A stretch of 64,000 nt of DNA. Origin: Desertimonas sp963733085 (lineage in GTDB: Bacteria > Actinomycetota > Acidimicrobiia > Acidimicrobiales > Ilumatobacteraceae). Numbering within the stretch: the first letter of the stretch is position 1; each line of letters opens with the position of its first letter. The notes under the pieces were generated by a model. It searched no databases, was not told the origin of the DNA, and saw only the letters and a list, made by a program, of their open reading frames with translations. This document shows, one piece after another, positions 9,383-18,469 of the stretch. The DNA lies in the NCBI GenBank assembly GCA_963733085.1, contig CAVTBY010000010.1, positions 1 to 64,000 on the forward strand. Direction: 5' to 3'. Position numbers and translations under genes: made by a program.

Positions 9383-10252
9383 TCAGGGCGCTGTTGCGGT
9401 CGCGCTGTCGCGTTGTGCGCAGGCGTCCACCACGGTTCCGTAGAGGCCTTCAGCAGGCCAGGCGATCTCGGCCGCCGCATCGGACGCTTCGACGAAGGCC
9501 GGGTCGGCCAGGACTGCTTCCACCGCAACCTCATCGCCCAGGTCGACGAGGCCGGTGACGATTGCCTCATAGCCGTCGAGGTACGTGTCCGTCCACTCCT
9601 GCCAGTCCTGCATGTAGCGGAGTTGGTCGGCCGTTGGCGTGACGCCGACCGCATCCATGTCGGCCACCAGATCATCGACGTCGGACAGCCCCCGCTCGAA
9701 CGACATGACCTCGTAGTACGCCTCCTCACACAGCGGATCGGCGTTCTCGTACAGGTCCGGATCGCCGGCCAACTGCGGGATGAGCGGGACCCCGCCGTCG
9801 GCGCGGTAGCTCTCGATGTACTCGTTGACGGTGGTCGTCGGCCCGGCGGCGCCAGGGGCCGTGGTCGCAGCACTCGGTCGCCGCGTCGTGGCGGGAGAGC
9901 GATCGTCGGCATCATCATCGTCGCCCACCGACGGTTCGCAGGAGTCGGCAGGAAGAGCGATGGCGTCGCCCGGTTGGATGACATGGTTCACCCCGTCGCC
10001 CCAGTCGTTGGCCTCGGCCAAGGCAGCGGCGCTGACGCAGTAGCGGTCGGCGATCGCCGACACGGCGTCACCGGACTCGATCACGTACGTCCCGCCGGGA
10101 ACCTGGCTCGGAGGGGACGATGCCGGCTCGCTGGTGCTCGCAGTTCCATCCGACTCGTCCGCGGCGCCGTCACCGCTGCATGCCGCCGCGAACACCATGA
10201 GGGCCATCGCGGCGACCGCGCCTAAGGAGAACCGGACTTTCTGAGCAGACAT
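9383..10252 (-). CDS. LysM-domain lipoprotein
   Basis: The start MSAQKVRFSLGAVAAMALMV leads to a lipobox, FAAACSGDG, so this is a predicted lipoprotein with the modified Cys near residue 25. Residues 54 to 102 form one LysM domain (YVIESGDAVSAIADRYCVSAAALAEANDWG, then VIQPGDAIALP), which in the family binds peptidoglycan glycan. A Thr/Pro linker follows, then about 130 residues of acidic helical sequence that I do not recognise (PLCEEAYYEVMSFERG). The second Cys in LysM (RYCVSA) and another near its end may pair. Cell-surface location is inferred. Twenty bases before the MoxR end on the same strand; leaderless start suggested by TAGCCT eight bases upstream. Confidence 0.75.
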   Translation of the reverse strand: MSAQKVRFSLGAVAAMALMVFAAACSGDGAADESDGTASTSEPASSPPSQVPGGTYVIESGDAVSAIADRYCVSAAALAEANDWGDGVNHVIQPGDAIALPADSCEPSVGDDDDADDRSPATTRRPSAATTAPGAAGPTTTVNEYIESYRADGGVPLIPQLAGDPDLYENADPLCEEAYYEVMSFERGLSDVDDLVADMDAVGVTPTADQLRYMQDWQEWTDTYLDGYEAIVTGLVDLGDEVAVEAVLADPAFVEASDAAAEIAWPAEGLYGTVVDACAQRDSATATAP

Positions 10253-10260
10253 CGGCGGCG

Positions 10261-10266
10261 AGGCTA
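10261..10266 (-). promoter_or_regulatory. Putative -10 (TAGCCT) for LysM lipoprotein
   Basis: TAGCCT on the minus strand ends eight bases before ATG 10252 and lies between it and the moxR stop. It implies a separate transcript start within the cluster. Confidence 0.3.
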
Positions 10267-10271
10267 CCGAG

Positions 10272-11141
10272 TCATGCCTCGTCGACGGACAGCTCCTTGG
10301 CCGCTTTGATGATGTCGCTCTGGTACTTGAGCAGGATGTGCAAGGTGTCCTTGGCGACCTGCGCGTCGATGGCGTCGAGGTTGAGGAGCAGCAGCGTCCG
10401 TGCCCAGTCGAGCGTCTCGGACACGCTCGGCGACTTCTTCAGGTCCATCTGGCGGATCGAGCGGACGACGCGGGCGATCTGATCGGCGAGGTTGGCGGTC
10501 ACGCCCGGCACCTTGGCGAGCACGATCTCCCGTTCCCGCTCCAGCGTCGGATAGTCCACGTGGAGGTAGAGGCAGCGCCGCTTCAAGGCTTCGGACAGCT
10601 CGCGGGTGTTGTTCGACGTGAGGAACACGAGCGGGATCTGGTTGGCGGTGATCGTGCCCAACTCAGGGATCGACACCTGGTAGTCGGACAGGATCTCCAG
10701 CAGCAGCGCCTCCGTCTCGACCTCGACGCGGTCGACCTCGTCGATCAGCAGGACGACCGGTTCCTCGGCGCGGATCGCCTCGAGCAGCGGGCGGGTGAGA
10801 AGGAACTCTTCGGTGAAGATGTCGTCGTGGACCGCCGACCACGAGTCGCTGTGGCGGTCGGCCTGGATGCGCAGCAACTGCTTCTTGTAGTTCCACTCGT
10901 ACAGCGCTTTGGACTCGTCGAGGCCCTCGTAGCACTGCAGGCGAATCAGTCGTGACCCGGTCATCTCGGCGACTGACTTGGCCAGCTGGGTCTTGCCGGT
11001 CCCCGCCGGGCCCTCGATGAGCACCGGCTTGCCGAGCCGGTCGGCAAGGAAGGCGACGCCGGCGATGCCCTCGTCGGCGAGGTACTTGACGTCGCGCAGC
11101 CCGTCGCGAACCGCTTGGACGCTCTCGAACCTCTCGGCCAT
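10272..11141 (-). CDS. MoxR-family AAA+ ATPase
   Basis: 289 residues with Walker A GPAGTGKTQ near residue 43, Walker B VVLLIDEVDR near residue 112, and a sensor segment VFLTSNNTRELSEALKRRC. The lid helices close the protein. This is the CoxD/MoxR type that acts with a VWA protein (here the gene at 6221) to activate or assemble a client complex in the cytoplasm. ATG 11141 is preferred over GTG 11150 because TAGCGT lies exactly seven bases before the ATG and only one codon from the GTG. It is the first gene of a minus-strand group (MoxR, LysM, PhoX, CoxE). Divergent from the AAA gene at 11265, with a palindromic repeat in the gap. Confidence 0.88.
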   Translation of the reverse strand: MAERFESVQAVRDGLRDVKYLADEGIAGVAFLADRLGKPVLIEGPAGTGKTQLAKSVAEMTGSRLIRLQCYEGLDESKALYEWNYKKQLLRIQADRHSDSWSAVHDDIFTEEFLLTRPLLEAIRAEEPVVLLIDEVDRVEVETEALLLEILSDYQVSIPELGTITANQIPLVFLTSNNTRELSEALKRRCLYLHVDYPTLEREREIVLAKVPGVTANLADQIARVVRSIRQMDLKKSPSVSETLDWARTLLLLNLDAIDAQVAKDTLHILLKYQSDIIKAAKELSVDEA

Positions 11142-11148
11142 CGGACGC

Positions 11149-11154
11149 ACGCTA
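11149..11154 (-). promoter_or_regulatory. Putative -10 (TAGCGT) for moxR-like gene
   Basis: TAGCGT on the minus strand, seven bases before ATG 11141. It decides the start call. Confidence 0.4.
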
Positions 11155-11192
11155 ACGACCGGTGACCGTCAATCCCCGACCGGAAATCCCGA

Positions 11193-11238
11193 CCGATGGG
11201 TGTTCTCATGACCGTTCCGTCAGGAAAACACCCATCGG
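11193..11238. repeat. Degenerate family A palindrome (copy A5)
   Basis: Inverted arms CCGATGGGTGTT and AACACCCATCGG (12 bp, perfect) surround a 22-base centre. On the complementary strand the inner flank reads GTGTTTTCCTGACG, resembling GTGTTTCGTGACG of the other family A copies. It lies in the divergent gap between the MoxR-like and AAA genes, so it could be an operator as well as a repeat. Confidence 0.5.
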
Positions 11239-11264
11239 TTGGCGAGGGGAGGGGTACGCGTACG

Positions 11265-12650
11265 ATGCCGGGCGTGTCCGGGGTCCTCGGCAAGTACGTC
11301 GACGGTTTCGTCGACGCGGTGGCTGCCGACCTCGCTGCGCTGGCCGGCGACGACCACCGCGGGGACGTCACGATCGACGCAGGCGAGTTGGCTGCCGCCG
11401 TCTTCGACAGCGACGGCAGATTGTCCGGCGACGAGCTGCGGGCCTGGGTCGACGACATCGGACCCCGGCTCGATCCCCCGGTGATCCTTACGCCGGACCG
11501 ACTTCGGGACGGCGGCATGCTGCAGGGCAAGCGCTCCTGGCTGGACCGGCCGAGCACCCTCTTCGACCTGCTCGTCAAGGCCGACGCACGCGACGGAGGC
11601 GGTCGAGCGACCCGCTACTACGAGGGGGCGATGCGTCTTGCCCATGCCTCGGCGGCTGTCGATCTCGTCCCGTCACCCGACGAGATCGCCGCCATCGACC
11701 GCTATCGCGGCGTGCTCCTCGCCGCCTTCGACGCCGCCGGCGTCGTTCGCCCAGGCGCGCCGCGAGGCACCGCCAAACCCGTCGCCGCCGGCGCGGCGCC
11801 GACGGCTTCGCCAGTGTCCGCAGCGCCGGCCGAGCCGCCCCCAGCGCGCCCCATCGAGGAGCTGCTCGCCGAGCTCGATGACCTCGTCGGCCTCGACTCG
11901 GTGAAGGCCGATGTCCGTCGCCTGACCAGCTTGCTGCGCATCCAGCAGCTTCGCGAGGAGCGCCAGTTGCCGACGCTGGAGACCAGCCACCACCTCGTGT
12001 TCACGGGCAACCCGGGGACCGGCAAGACGACTGTCGCCCGCCTGCTCAGCCAGATCCTGCGCACCCTCGGACTTGTGTCGAAGGGCCATCTCGTCGAGAC
12101 CGATCGCTCGCACCTCGTCGCCGGCTACGTCGGGCAGACTGCGGCGAAGACGAGAGCCGTCCTCGAATCGGCACTCGGCGGCACGCTGCTCGTCGACGAG
12201 GCGTACGCCTTGGCCCGTGGCGGCGCCAACGACTTCGGCCGGGAAGCCATCGACACCATCGTCAAGTACATGGAGGACCACCGCGCCGACCTCGCCCTGA
12301 TCGCCGCCGGCTACCCGGCGGAGATGGAGGAGTTCATCGACGCCAATCCGGGGTTGAAGAGCCGGTTCACCCGGTTCATCGACTTCCCCGACTACTCGAC
12401 GGACGAGCTCGTCGAGATCTTCGAACGAATGAGTGGCGACCTGCGCTACGACCTCGACGAGGCGGGGCATCACGCCCTACGCGTCGTCATCGAGGCCGAG
12501 CCGCGCACACGCGGATTCGGCAACGCCCGCTTCGTCCGCAACCTCTTCGAAGAGGCGGTGGGCCGGCAAGCCGACCGGCTCGCCGAGGTCGGCGACCCGA
12601 CCGACGACCAGCTGACGACCCTCACCGCTGTCGACGTCGCCGGCACCTAG
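11265..12650 (+). CDS. CbxX/CfxQ (SpoVK, EccA-like) AAA+ ATPase
   Basis: A 461-residue protein. The first 180 residues have no named domain but include a VTIDAGELAAAVFDSDGRLSGDELRAW stretch of EF-hand-like or TerB-like look. An Ala/Pro linker leads to the AAA module: Walker A GNPGTGKTT near residue 250, Walker B GTLLVDEAYAL, and GYPAEMEEFIDANPGLKSRF with the sensor and arginine residues, then a C-terminal lid NARFVRNLFEEAVGRQADRL. Relatives act in type VII secretion (EccA), Rubisco activation (CbxX) or sporulation (SpoVK), so the client is open. The start may be GTG 11274 instead, since TACGAT precedes it by seven bases. Followed 12 bp later by a membrane coiled-coil gene, likely its partner. 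Confidence 0.88.
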   Translation: MPGVSGVLGKYVDGFVDAVAADLAALAGDDHRGDVTIDAGELAAAVFDSDGRLSGDELRAWVDDIGPRLDPPVILTPDRLRDGGMLQGKRSWLDRPSTLFDLLVKADARDGGGRATRYYEGAMRLAHASAAVDLVPSPDEIAAIDRYRGVLLAAFDAAGVVRPGAPRGTAKPVAAGAAPTASPVSAAPAEPPPARPIEELLAELDDLVGLDSVKADVRRLTSLLRIQQLREERQLPTLETSHHLVFTGNPGTGKTTVARLLSQILRTLGLVSKGHLVETDRSHLVAGYVGQTAAKTRAVLESALGGTLLVDEAYALARGGANDFGREAIDTIVKYMEDHRADLALIAAGYPAEMEEFIDANPGLKSRFTRFIDFPDYSTDELVEIFERMSGDLRYDLDEAGHHALRVVIEAEPRTRGFGNARFVRNLFEEAVGRQADRLAEVGDPTDDQLTTLTAVDVAGT

Positions 12651-12662
12651 CCTTGCTCGGCA

Positions 12663-13376
12663 ATGTCGTTCGGCGACCGATTCTTCACGCCGCAGACGGC
12701 GAGAGCGCTGCTGTCGTGGCGAATCCTCCTGGCGGCTGTCATCGGCGTGGTCGCGGGCGTGCTCGGTCTGACCCCCGGAGCCGCTGTCGGCCTTGGGTTC
12801 GCCGTGTACGCCGCGACCGTGCTCGCGGCGATGCCGCCAGATCGGACGACGTTGACGATTGACGCCTTCACCCTCAGCGAGCCCTGGCGTCGATTCGTGC
12901 AGGGTGCGCAGCGCTCTCGCGCCACCCTCCACGAGACGCTTCGCGGCACCACCGATGGACCGCTCAAGGATCGCCTTACGGACATCGCCGGCCGTCTCGA
13001 CAGCGCCATCGAGGAAAGCTGGACGATCGCCAAGCGTGGCGACGAGATCGACGACGCGATCAAGCGGATCGACCCGGTGCGGCTGCGAGCCCAACTCGAG
13101 ACGCTGCGGGCGTCCGACGCCGGCGAGTCAAGCACGGCGGCTATCGAGTCGGTGGAGAGCCAGCTCGCCAGCGCCGAGCGGCTGAAGGCCTTGTCGTCGA
13201 GCACTGCCGACCGACTGCGACTCACCCAGGCTCGGCTTGATGAGCTCGTGACCCGCGCCGCGGAAGTCAGCATCGGCAGAACTGACGAGTCGACCTACGA
13301 GCACGACGTCGACAATCTCGTGATCGAGTTGGAGGGACTGCGCCAAGCGGTCGCCGAGACGAACGAGATCACTTGA
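12663..13376 (+). CDS. Membrane-anchored coiled-coil protein, function unknown
   Basis: 237 residues. After a short N-terminus (MSFGDRFFTPQTARALLSW) come two hydrophobic segments at about residues 20 to 55 (ILLAAVIGVVAGVLGL, then AAVGLGFAVYAATVLAA). The rest is a long charged, Ala/Leu/Glu-rich helical region that reads as coiled coil (LRAQLETLRASDAGES, VESQLASAERLKALSSS). No catalytic motif is seen. The gene starts 12 bp after the AAA ATPase and is followed by a family A repeat and then murJ. An adaptor or membrane anchor for the ATPase is a reasonable guess from position only. TAGCCT nine bases before the ATG overlaps the ATPase stop. Confidence 0.65.
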   Translation: MSFGDRFFTPQTARALLSWRILLAAVIGVVAGVLGLTPGAAVGLGFAVYAATVLAAMPPDRTTLTIDAFTLSEPWRRFVQGAQRSRATLHETLRGTTDGPLKDRLTDIAGRLDSAIEESWTIAKRGDEIDDAIKRIDPVRLRAQLETLRASDAGESSTAAIESVESQLASAERLKALSSSTADRLRLTQARLDELVTRAAEVSIGRTDESTYEHDVDNLVIELEGLRQAVAETNEIT

Positions 13377-13397
13377 GCCTCACGGTCAGCGCCCGTT

Positions 13398-13464
13398 CCA
13401 TCGGAGTGTTTCGTGCGGGACAGGTCGTCACGAAACACTCCGTCGTCACGAAACACTCCGATGG
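13398..13464. repeat. Family A three-armed palindromic repeat, copy A1
   Basis: Outer arms CCATCGGAGTGTTTCGTG and CACGAAACACTCCGATGG are perfect 18-bp inverted copies. Between them lie CGGGACAGGT and a further CACGAAACACTCCG copy, so CGTCACGAAACACTCCG occurs twice in tandem. It fills the gap before murJ. Confidence 0.85.
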
Positions 13465-13476
13465 GGGACGGCGAAC

Positions 13477-15187
13477 ATGACGTCCGGGACGGAGCGGGCG
13501 GCGCTCTCGCGCCTGGAGGACCTCGGCGACTACATCGATCACCACCGCGAGGTCGTCGCCGTGCCGGAGTCGACCACCACGGGTATCGAACGCAGCGGCG
13601 AGGGCGCCGCTCTGCTGCGCTCCAACGTGATCGTCGCGTCGGGCACCGCGCTTTCCCGGATCACCGGCCTGCTGCGCGTGATGGTGTTCGGCTACGTCAT
13701 CGGCAAGGGCGCCCTCGCCGATGTCTACCTGATCGGCAACGAGACCCCGAACATCGTCTACGAGCTGCTCATCGGCGGCGTGCTGTCAGCCACGTTGGTG
13801 CCTCTGTTCACCGAGTTCCTCGAACGCGACGACGAGGACGCGACCAACGCCGTCATCACGGTCGCCCTGACGGCAATGGCCGTGTTGACCGCCGCTCGCA
13901 GTTCTCGCCGCCCCGTTGATCTTCGGCCTCTACACGGTGAAGACCCAGGAGGGTGTCGATCCCGACCTGATTCAGCGGGTCGGCACCCTGCTCACCCGCG
14001 TCTTTCTGTTGCAGATCTTCTTCTACGGCGCCGCCGGGGTCGCCAATGCCGTGCTCAACTCCCGACGACGGTTCCTCGCCGCCTCGTGGAGTCCGGTACT
14101 TGCCAACGTGATCGTCATCATCACGTTGCTGTCGCTGCCGGACCGTACCTGGCAGCTGGCCGACGTCGAGGTCGACGAGCGGTTGCGTTGGACGCTGGCC
14201 ATCGGTTCGACAGCCGGCATCGCGGCGATGGCCCTTGTCCTGATCCCCGCAGTGCGATCCTCCGGGCTGCACTTCCGGCCGGAGTTCCGGTTCCGCCACC
14301 CGGCGATCCGGCGACTGCTGACGATGTCGCTCTGGACGTTCGGCTACGTGCTCAGCAACCAGGTGGTCATCATCGTCGTGCGCAACCTGTCGTCACCGGG
14401 GTCGGGCGGTTCGGCGGCGTACTTCCAGGCGTTCACGTTCTTCGTCCTGCCCCACGGCTTGCTGGCGATGTCGATCGCCACGACGTTCGTCCCCGAGATG
14501 GCTCGCGCCGTCGGGCGCCGCGACCGCAAGGCGTTCTGCGCGACCTCGTCACTGGGACTGCGCATCATCGCGATGCTCACGGTGCCCGCCGCGATCGTCC
14601 TGTTCGTGCTCCGCCGGCCCCTCATCGGGCTGCTCCTCCAACACGGCGAGTACAACGCCGGCGACGCTCTCGTCACGTCCCGTGCGCTCGCCGGTTTCGC
14701 CCTCGGCCTGCCTGCCTTCTCCGTGTACCTGTTCGCTCTGCGTGGCTTCTACGCCCACCAGGACACGCGCACACCGTTCGTGATCAATGCCGGGCAGTGC
14801 ATCCTCAACATCGTGTTCGCCCTCATCCTGTACGGGCGGTGGGGTGTGCTCGGGCTGGGCGCGGCCTTCGCCCTGTCGTACGCCCTGGCGGCGCTGTGGT
14901 CACTGACCGTGCTGGCCACCAAGGTGCGCAGCTACCCATTGCGCCCCGTCCTCAAGTCGATTGGTCGCGTGCTCCTCGCCGGGGCACTCGCCGGCGAGGC
15001 GGCGTGGTGGGTCGCCCGGCGCGTGGGGGGAAACGCCGGCGCCGATGCGTTCGTGCGGATCGTCGCCGGCACGACCACGATCGTTGTGGTCTACATCCTG
15101 GTCCTCTTCGTGCTCGCCGCCCCCGAACTTGCCGCCGTGCGCCGACTCGGCCGGGGCCGGGTGGGCGGCGCGGCATCGACCTCCTAG
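13477..15187 (+). pseudogene. murJ: MurJ (MviN) lipid II flippase, one frameshift
   Basis: Flips lipid II across the membrane for peptidoglycan synthesis. After a 50-residue N-terminal extension the MurJ start is clear: NVIVASGTALSRITGLLRVMVFGYVIG, then NIVYELLIGGVLSATLVPLF. At about 13890 the frame shifts by one base; the new frame begins LAVLAAPLIFGLYTVKTQEG and runs through the remaining membrane segments (GAAGVANAVLNSRRRFLAASWSPV, LLLQHGEYNAGD, DTRTPFVINAGQ) to the stop at 15187. Together this makes about 570 residues with 13 to 14 membrane segments, the family size. Both parts are well conserved, so a sequence error is likelier than loss; MurJ is usually essential. ATG 13477 lies 12 bp after repeat A1. 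pspA follows 10 bp downstream. Confidence 0.85.
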
Positions 15188-15190
15188 GAT
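15185..15190 (+). promoter_or_regulatory. Putative -10 (TAGGAT) for pspA
   Basis: TAGGAT ends seven bases before the pspA ATG (15198) and overlaps the murJ stop codon. It suggests that pspA has its own leaderless promoter. Confidence 0.35.
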
Positions 15191-15197
15191 CGGCCGC

Positions 15198-16007
15198 ATG
15201 TTCAACCTCGTCAAGAAGTGGTGGAAGTACCTGACGGCGAAGCTGACCGGCTCCTTCAACGAGCGTGCCGATCCGAAGGTGCAACTCGAGCAGGCCATCA
15301 CCGAGGCCCGCAGCGCCCACATCCGGCTGCGCGAGCAAGCGGCCAACGTGATCGCCAACCAGAAGCAGAGCGAGTTGCGCCTCAACTCCAAGCTCTCCGA
15401 GCTCGAGAAGCTCAACGCCAACGCTCGCCAGGCGCTGGTGATGGCCGCCGATGCCGAGAAGGCGGGCGACCCGACGAAGGCACAGCAGTACAACACTGCC
15501 GCCGAGACGATCGCCAACCAGCTGATCCAGGTCGAGAGGGATGTCGACAGCCTCAAGTCGCTGGTGTTGGAGTCGGCCAAGGCCTCCGACCAGGCGAAGG
15601 CGGCCGTCGAGCAGAACTCACGGCTGTTGCAGGAGAAGATCGCCGAGAAGTCCAAGCTCCTCTCGCAGCTCGATCAGGCAAAGATGCAGGAAGAGATGAA
15701 CTCGGCGATGGCTCAGCTCAACGAGCACATCGGCGCCGACGTGCCGTCGTTCGAAGAGGTCCGCGAGAAGATCGAGGCGCGCTACACCCGGGCGAAGGCT
15801 CACTCCGAGCTCAGCGAGGCGTCGGTCGAATCGCGCGTGCTCGAGGTCGAGCAGGCGACCGCCAACGTGGAGGCACAGAGCCGGCTCAGCCAGCTTCGTT
15901 CCGAGCTCGGCCTCGATACTGCGATCAAGGCGGCGGAGCCGGCGGCCGCCGAACCGGCAGCGGCGGACCAGCCCGCCCCCGCCGAACAGGCGGCGCCGGA
16001 GTCCTAG
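15198..16007 (+). CDS. pspA: PspA/IM30 family envelope-stress protein
   Basis: 269 residues, almost entirely helical coiled coil as in PspA/Vipp1: the start MFNLVKKWWKYLTAKLTGSFNERADPKVQLEQAI, then long Glu/Ala/Gln-rich helices (KLSELEKLNANARQALVMAADAEKAG, QNSRLLQEKIAEKSKLLSQLDQAKMQEEMNSAM). The family coats and stabilises stressed membranes from the cytoplasmic side as ESCRT-III-like polymers. The N-terminus has a basic-aromatic WWKYLTAK stretch instead of the classic amphipathic helix, and an Ala/Pro/Glu tail of about 30 residues ends the protein. Directly after murJ, which fits a membrane and wall-stress role. No pspF or clgR regulator is beside it. Followed by repeat A2 in a convergent gap. 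Confidence 0.88.
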   Translation: MFNLVKKWWKYLTAKLTGSFNERADPKVQLEQAITEARSAHIRLREQAANVIANQKQSELRLNSKLSELEKLNANARQALVMAADAEKAGDPTKAQQYNTAAETIANQLIQVERDVDSLKSLVLESAKASDQAKAAVEQNSRLLQEKIAEKSKLLSQLDQAKMQEEMNSAMAQLNEHIGADVPSFEEVREKIEARYTRAKAHSELSEASVESRVLEVEQATANVEAQSRLSQLRSELGLDTAIKAAEPAAAEPAAADQPAPAEQAAPES

Positions 16008-16013
16008 AGCGAC

Positions 16014-16080
16014 CCATTGGAGTGTTTCCTGCTGACACGCCCCGCACCAAACACTCCATTAGCAGCAAACACTCCGACGG
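16014..16080. repeat. Family A three-armed palindromic repeat, copy A2
   Basis: GGAGTGTTTCCTGCT pairs with AGCAGCAAACACTCC (14 of 15); a further AAACACTCC lies between, after the GACACGCCCCGCACC spacer. It occupies the convergent gap between pspA and proB, where it could end transcription from both sides. Confidence 0.8.
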
Positions 16081-16086
16081 GCGCGG

Positions 16087-17181
16087 TCAGTCCGGGAGCA
16101 CGACGAGGTCGTCGCGGTGGATCACCTCGTGGACGACACCTTCGGGTAGGTCGCCAGTCTGCATGCCGATGACCTTGCGCAGCTGGGCGGCGTCGACGAA
16201 GACCATGCCGCGGGCGAAGGCGTTGCCGTCGGTGCCGCGTACCTCGACGGTGTCGCCGTCGACGAACCGTCCCTCGACGGACACCACGCCGGCCGGGAGC
16301 AGCGACTTCTTGCGCTCGACGAGCGCCCGCCGCGCTCCGTCGTCGACGACGATGGCGCCGGCTGTGTGGGTGGCAAAGGCGATCCACAACTTCCGCGCGG
16401 TGAGGCTGCGCCGGCGTGCCTCGAAGCGCGTGCCGACGGATTCGCCAGCGGCCGCCGCGGTCAACACTCCTGACCGAGCGGCATTGGCGATCACCGTCGG
16501 AACGCCCGACCACGAGGCGATCCGCGCCGCCTCCAACTTGCTGGCCATTCCGCCGCTCCCCCGCCCGCTGCCGCCCCGGCCGGCATTGATCGACAACAGG
16601 GGGTCGTCGGCGGGCACCTCGCTGATCAGGCTGGCCGCCACGTCGAGTCGGGGGTCGGCGGTGTACAGGCCGTCGAGGTCGGTGAGCAGCACGAGTAGGG
16701 CGGCATCCATGTTGTGCGACACGAGGGCGGCGAGCCGGTCGTTGTCGCCGTAGCGGATGTCGTCGGAGGCGATGGCGTCGTTCTCGTTGACGATCGGCAC
16801 GGCACCAAGGGCCAGCAGTCGGGTGAGCGTCCGCCGGGCATGGAGATACTGGCGCCGGTCGACGAAGTCGTGAGGCACGAGGAGCACCTGGGCGGGCACG
16901 AGACCGTGATCCGCAAGGGCGTCGTCCCAGCTGCGCATCAGCCGAGCCTGCCCGGCGGCGGCGATCGCTTGCAGAGTGACGATGTCGGTCGGACGGCGGT
17001 CGAGCCCGAGGGCAGCGACCCCGGCGGCAACGGCACCCGAGGACACGACGATCACGTCCTGCCCGGTGGCACGGAGCGCGGCGACGTCCGCAGCGAGCTT
17101 CTTCACCGCCGCCTGGTCGATGACCCCACGCTCGTCGGTCACCGACGACGTCCCGACCTTCAGTACAACGAGGGCAGCCAC
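16087..17181 (-). CDS. proB: Glutamate 5-kinase with PUA domain
   Basis: Phosphorylates glutamate, first step of proline synthesis. 364 residues: a kinase domain with VLKVGTSSVTDERG at the start, VVSSGAVAAGVAALGL, and IVNENDAI with VRYGDND-type metal-loop sequence (DIRYGDNDRLAALVS). The glycine-rich GRGGSGRGSGGMASKLEAA loop follows. The C-terminal 90 residues are a PUA domain (ALVERKKSLLPAGVVSVEGRF, then FARGMVF). The start is GTG 17181, one base after the obg stop (TGACGTG), so translation is coupled to obg. proA is not in the window. Complete. Cytoplasmic. Confidence 0.96.
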   Translation of the reverse strand: MAALVVLKVGTSSVTDERGVIDQAAVKKLAADVAALRATGQDVIVVSSGAVAAGVAALGLDRRPTDIVTLQAIAAAGQARLMRSWDDALADHGLVPAQVLLVPHDFVDRRQYLHARRTLTRLLALGAVPIVNENDAIASDDIRYGDNDRLAALVSHNMDAALLVLLTDLDGLYTADPRLDVAASLISEVPADDPLLSINAGRGGSGRGSGGMASKLEAARIASWSGVPTVIANAARSGVLTAAAAGESVGTRFEARRRSLTARKLWIAFATHTAGAIVVDDGARRALVERKKSLLPAGVVSVEGRFVDGDTVEVRGTDGNAFARGMVFVDAAQLRKVIGMQTGDLPEGVVHEVIHRDDLVVLPD

Positions 17182-17182
17182 G

Positions 17183-18437
17183 TCACTCTCGAAACTCGAA
17201 GCTGAAGTCGCCGATCCAGACGACGTCGCCGTCGGTGGCGCCGGCCCTGGTGAGCTGCTTGTGCACGCCCATGCGATCGAGCCGATGGCTGATGTAGGCC
17301 GTCGCCTCTTGCGTCGTCACGTCGTTGAGGGCGACCGCCCGCTCGACATCGCGGCCCGACACCCGGAACTCGTGCTCGCCGATCCGCTCGACGAGCGAAC
17401 CGCTCGCGGCCGGGCGGAGCAGGACCACCCCGTCGCGGTGCTCCTCGCTCGCTCGCGCCTCGTGAACGGCGGCCGCCATCGCCCCGACGAGCCGGCGCAC
17501 CCCGTCGCCGGTGACCGCCGAGATCACCAACCGGGTCTCCCCGTCGGCGTGGAAGTCGCCGACGTCGGCGACGAGGTCCGCCTTCGACCCGGCGACGAGG
17601 CGGGGACGGGCGAGCAGCTCGGGCCGATAGGACGACAGCTCGTCGAGCAACACGCGCTCCTGCTCTGCCGGCGCCACCCCGTCGAGCGAAGCGAGGTCGA
17701 CGAGCATGCACAGGACTCGTGGCCCGCTCGACGTGGCGTAGGAAGCGATGACCGAGTCCCCGACCCTCGCTCGCGCCCTCGATCAGTCCCGGAATGTCGG
17801 CGACGACGAACTCCGTGTCGTCGTCGACGCGGACGACACCGAGGTTGGGCTCGAGGGTCGTGAACGGGTAGTCGGCGATCTTCGGCTTGGCCGCCGAGAT
17901 GACGCTGATCAACGTGCTCTTGCCGACGTTGGGAAAGCCGACGAGGGCGACGTCGGCCATCAACTGCAGCTCGACCTTGAGCCAGCGCTCCTCGCCGTGC
18001 TCGCCCTGCTCGGCGAACGCCGGGGCGCGGCGCTGATTGGTCAGGAATCGGGCGTTGCCTCTTCCCCCACGGCCGCCGGCTGCGGCACGCCAGCGATCGC
18101 CGTGGTTCCACAGCTCGGCGAGCACCTCCCCCGTGTAGAGGTCACGGACGACCGTGCCCTCGGGCACGACCACGACCTCGTCGTCGCCACCACGACCGTG
18201 CATGTCCTTGCCCTTGCCGTGCACGCCGTTGCCGGCTCGGCGATGGGGGTGATCGCGGAAGGCGAGCAGTGACGCGACGTTGTGATCGGCGACGAGCCAC
18301 ACGTCCCCGCCCGCGCCGCCGTCACCGCCGTTCGGCCCGCCCATCGAGACGGGCCCCTCCCGGCGGAACGAGACACAGCCGGCGCCGCCATCACCGCCGC
18401 GCACGTTGAGCTGCGCCTCGTCGACGAACTGCGACAT
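17183..18437 (-). pseudogene. obg: GTPase Obg (CgtA), one frameshift
   Basis: Ribosome-assembly and stress GTPase. The N-terminal glycine-rich Obg fold is complete (MSQFVDEAQLNVRGGDGGAGCVSFRRE, GGRGGRGNARFLTNQRRAP), as are the G1 loop FPNVGKSTLIS, G2 DYPFTTLEPNLGVV and G3 ADIPGLIEGASEGRGLGHRFLRHVERA. At about 17727 the frame shifts by one base, and the next frame continues RVLCMLVDLASLDG, the G4 segment VAGSKADL, G5 VISAVTGDG and an OCT-type C-terminal domain (RVSGRDVERAVALNDVTTQEA) to the stop at 17183. Obg is usually essential, so a sequence error is likely. ATG 18443 is an alternative start. Coupled to proB, and separated from its usual partner rpmA by an opposite-strand gene. Confidence 0.88.
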
Positions 18438-18469
18438 CTGCATCAACCTACAAAGCGGAGGGTGTCCTG

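Noticed and set aside
13398..13464. Family A repeats as a CRISPR array
   Set aside because: Only three arms per element, one of them inverted, with no regular spacers and no cas genes.
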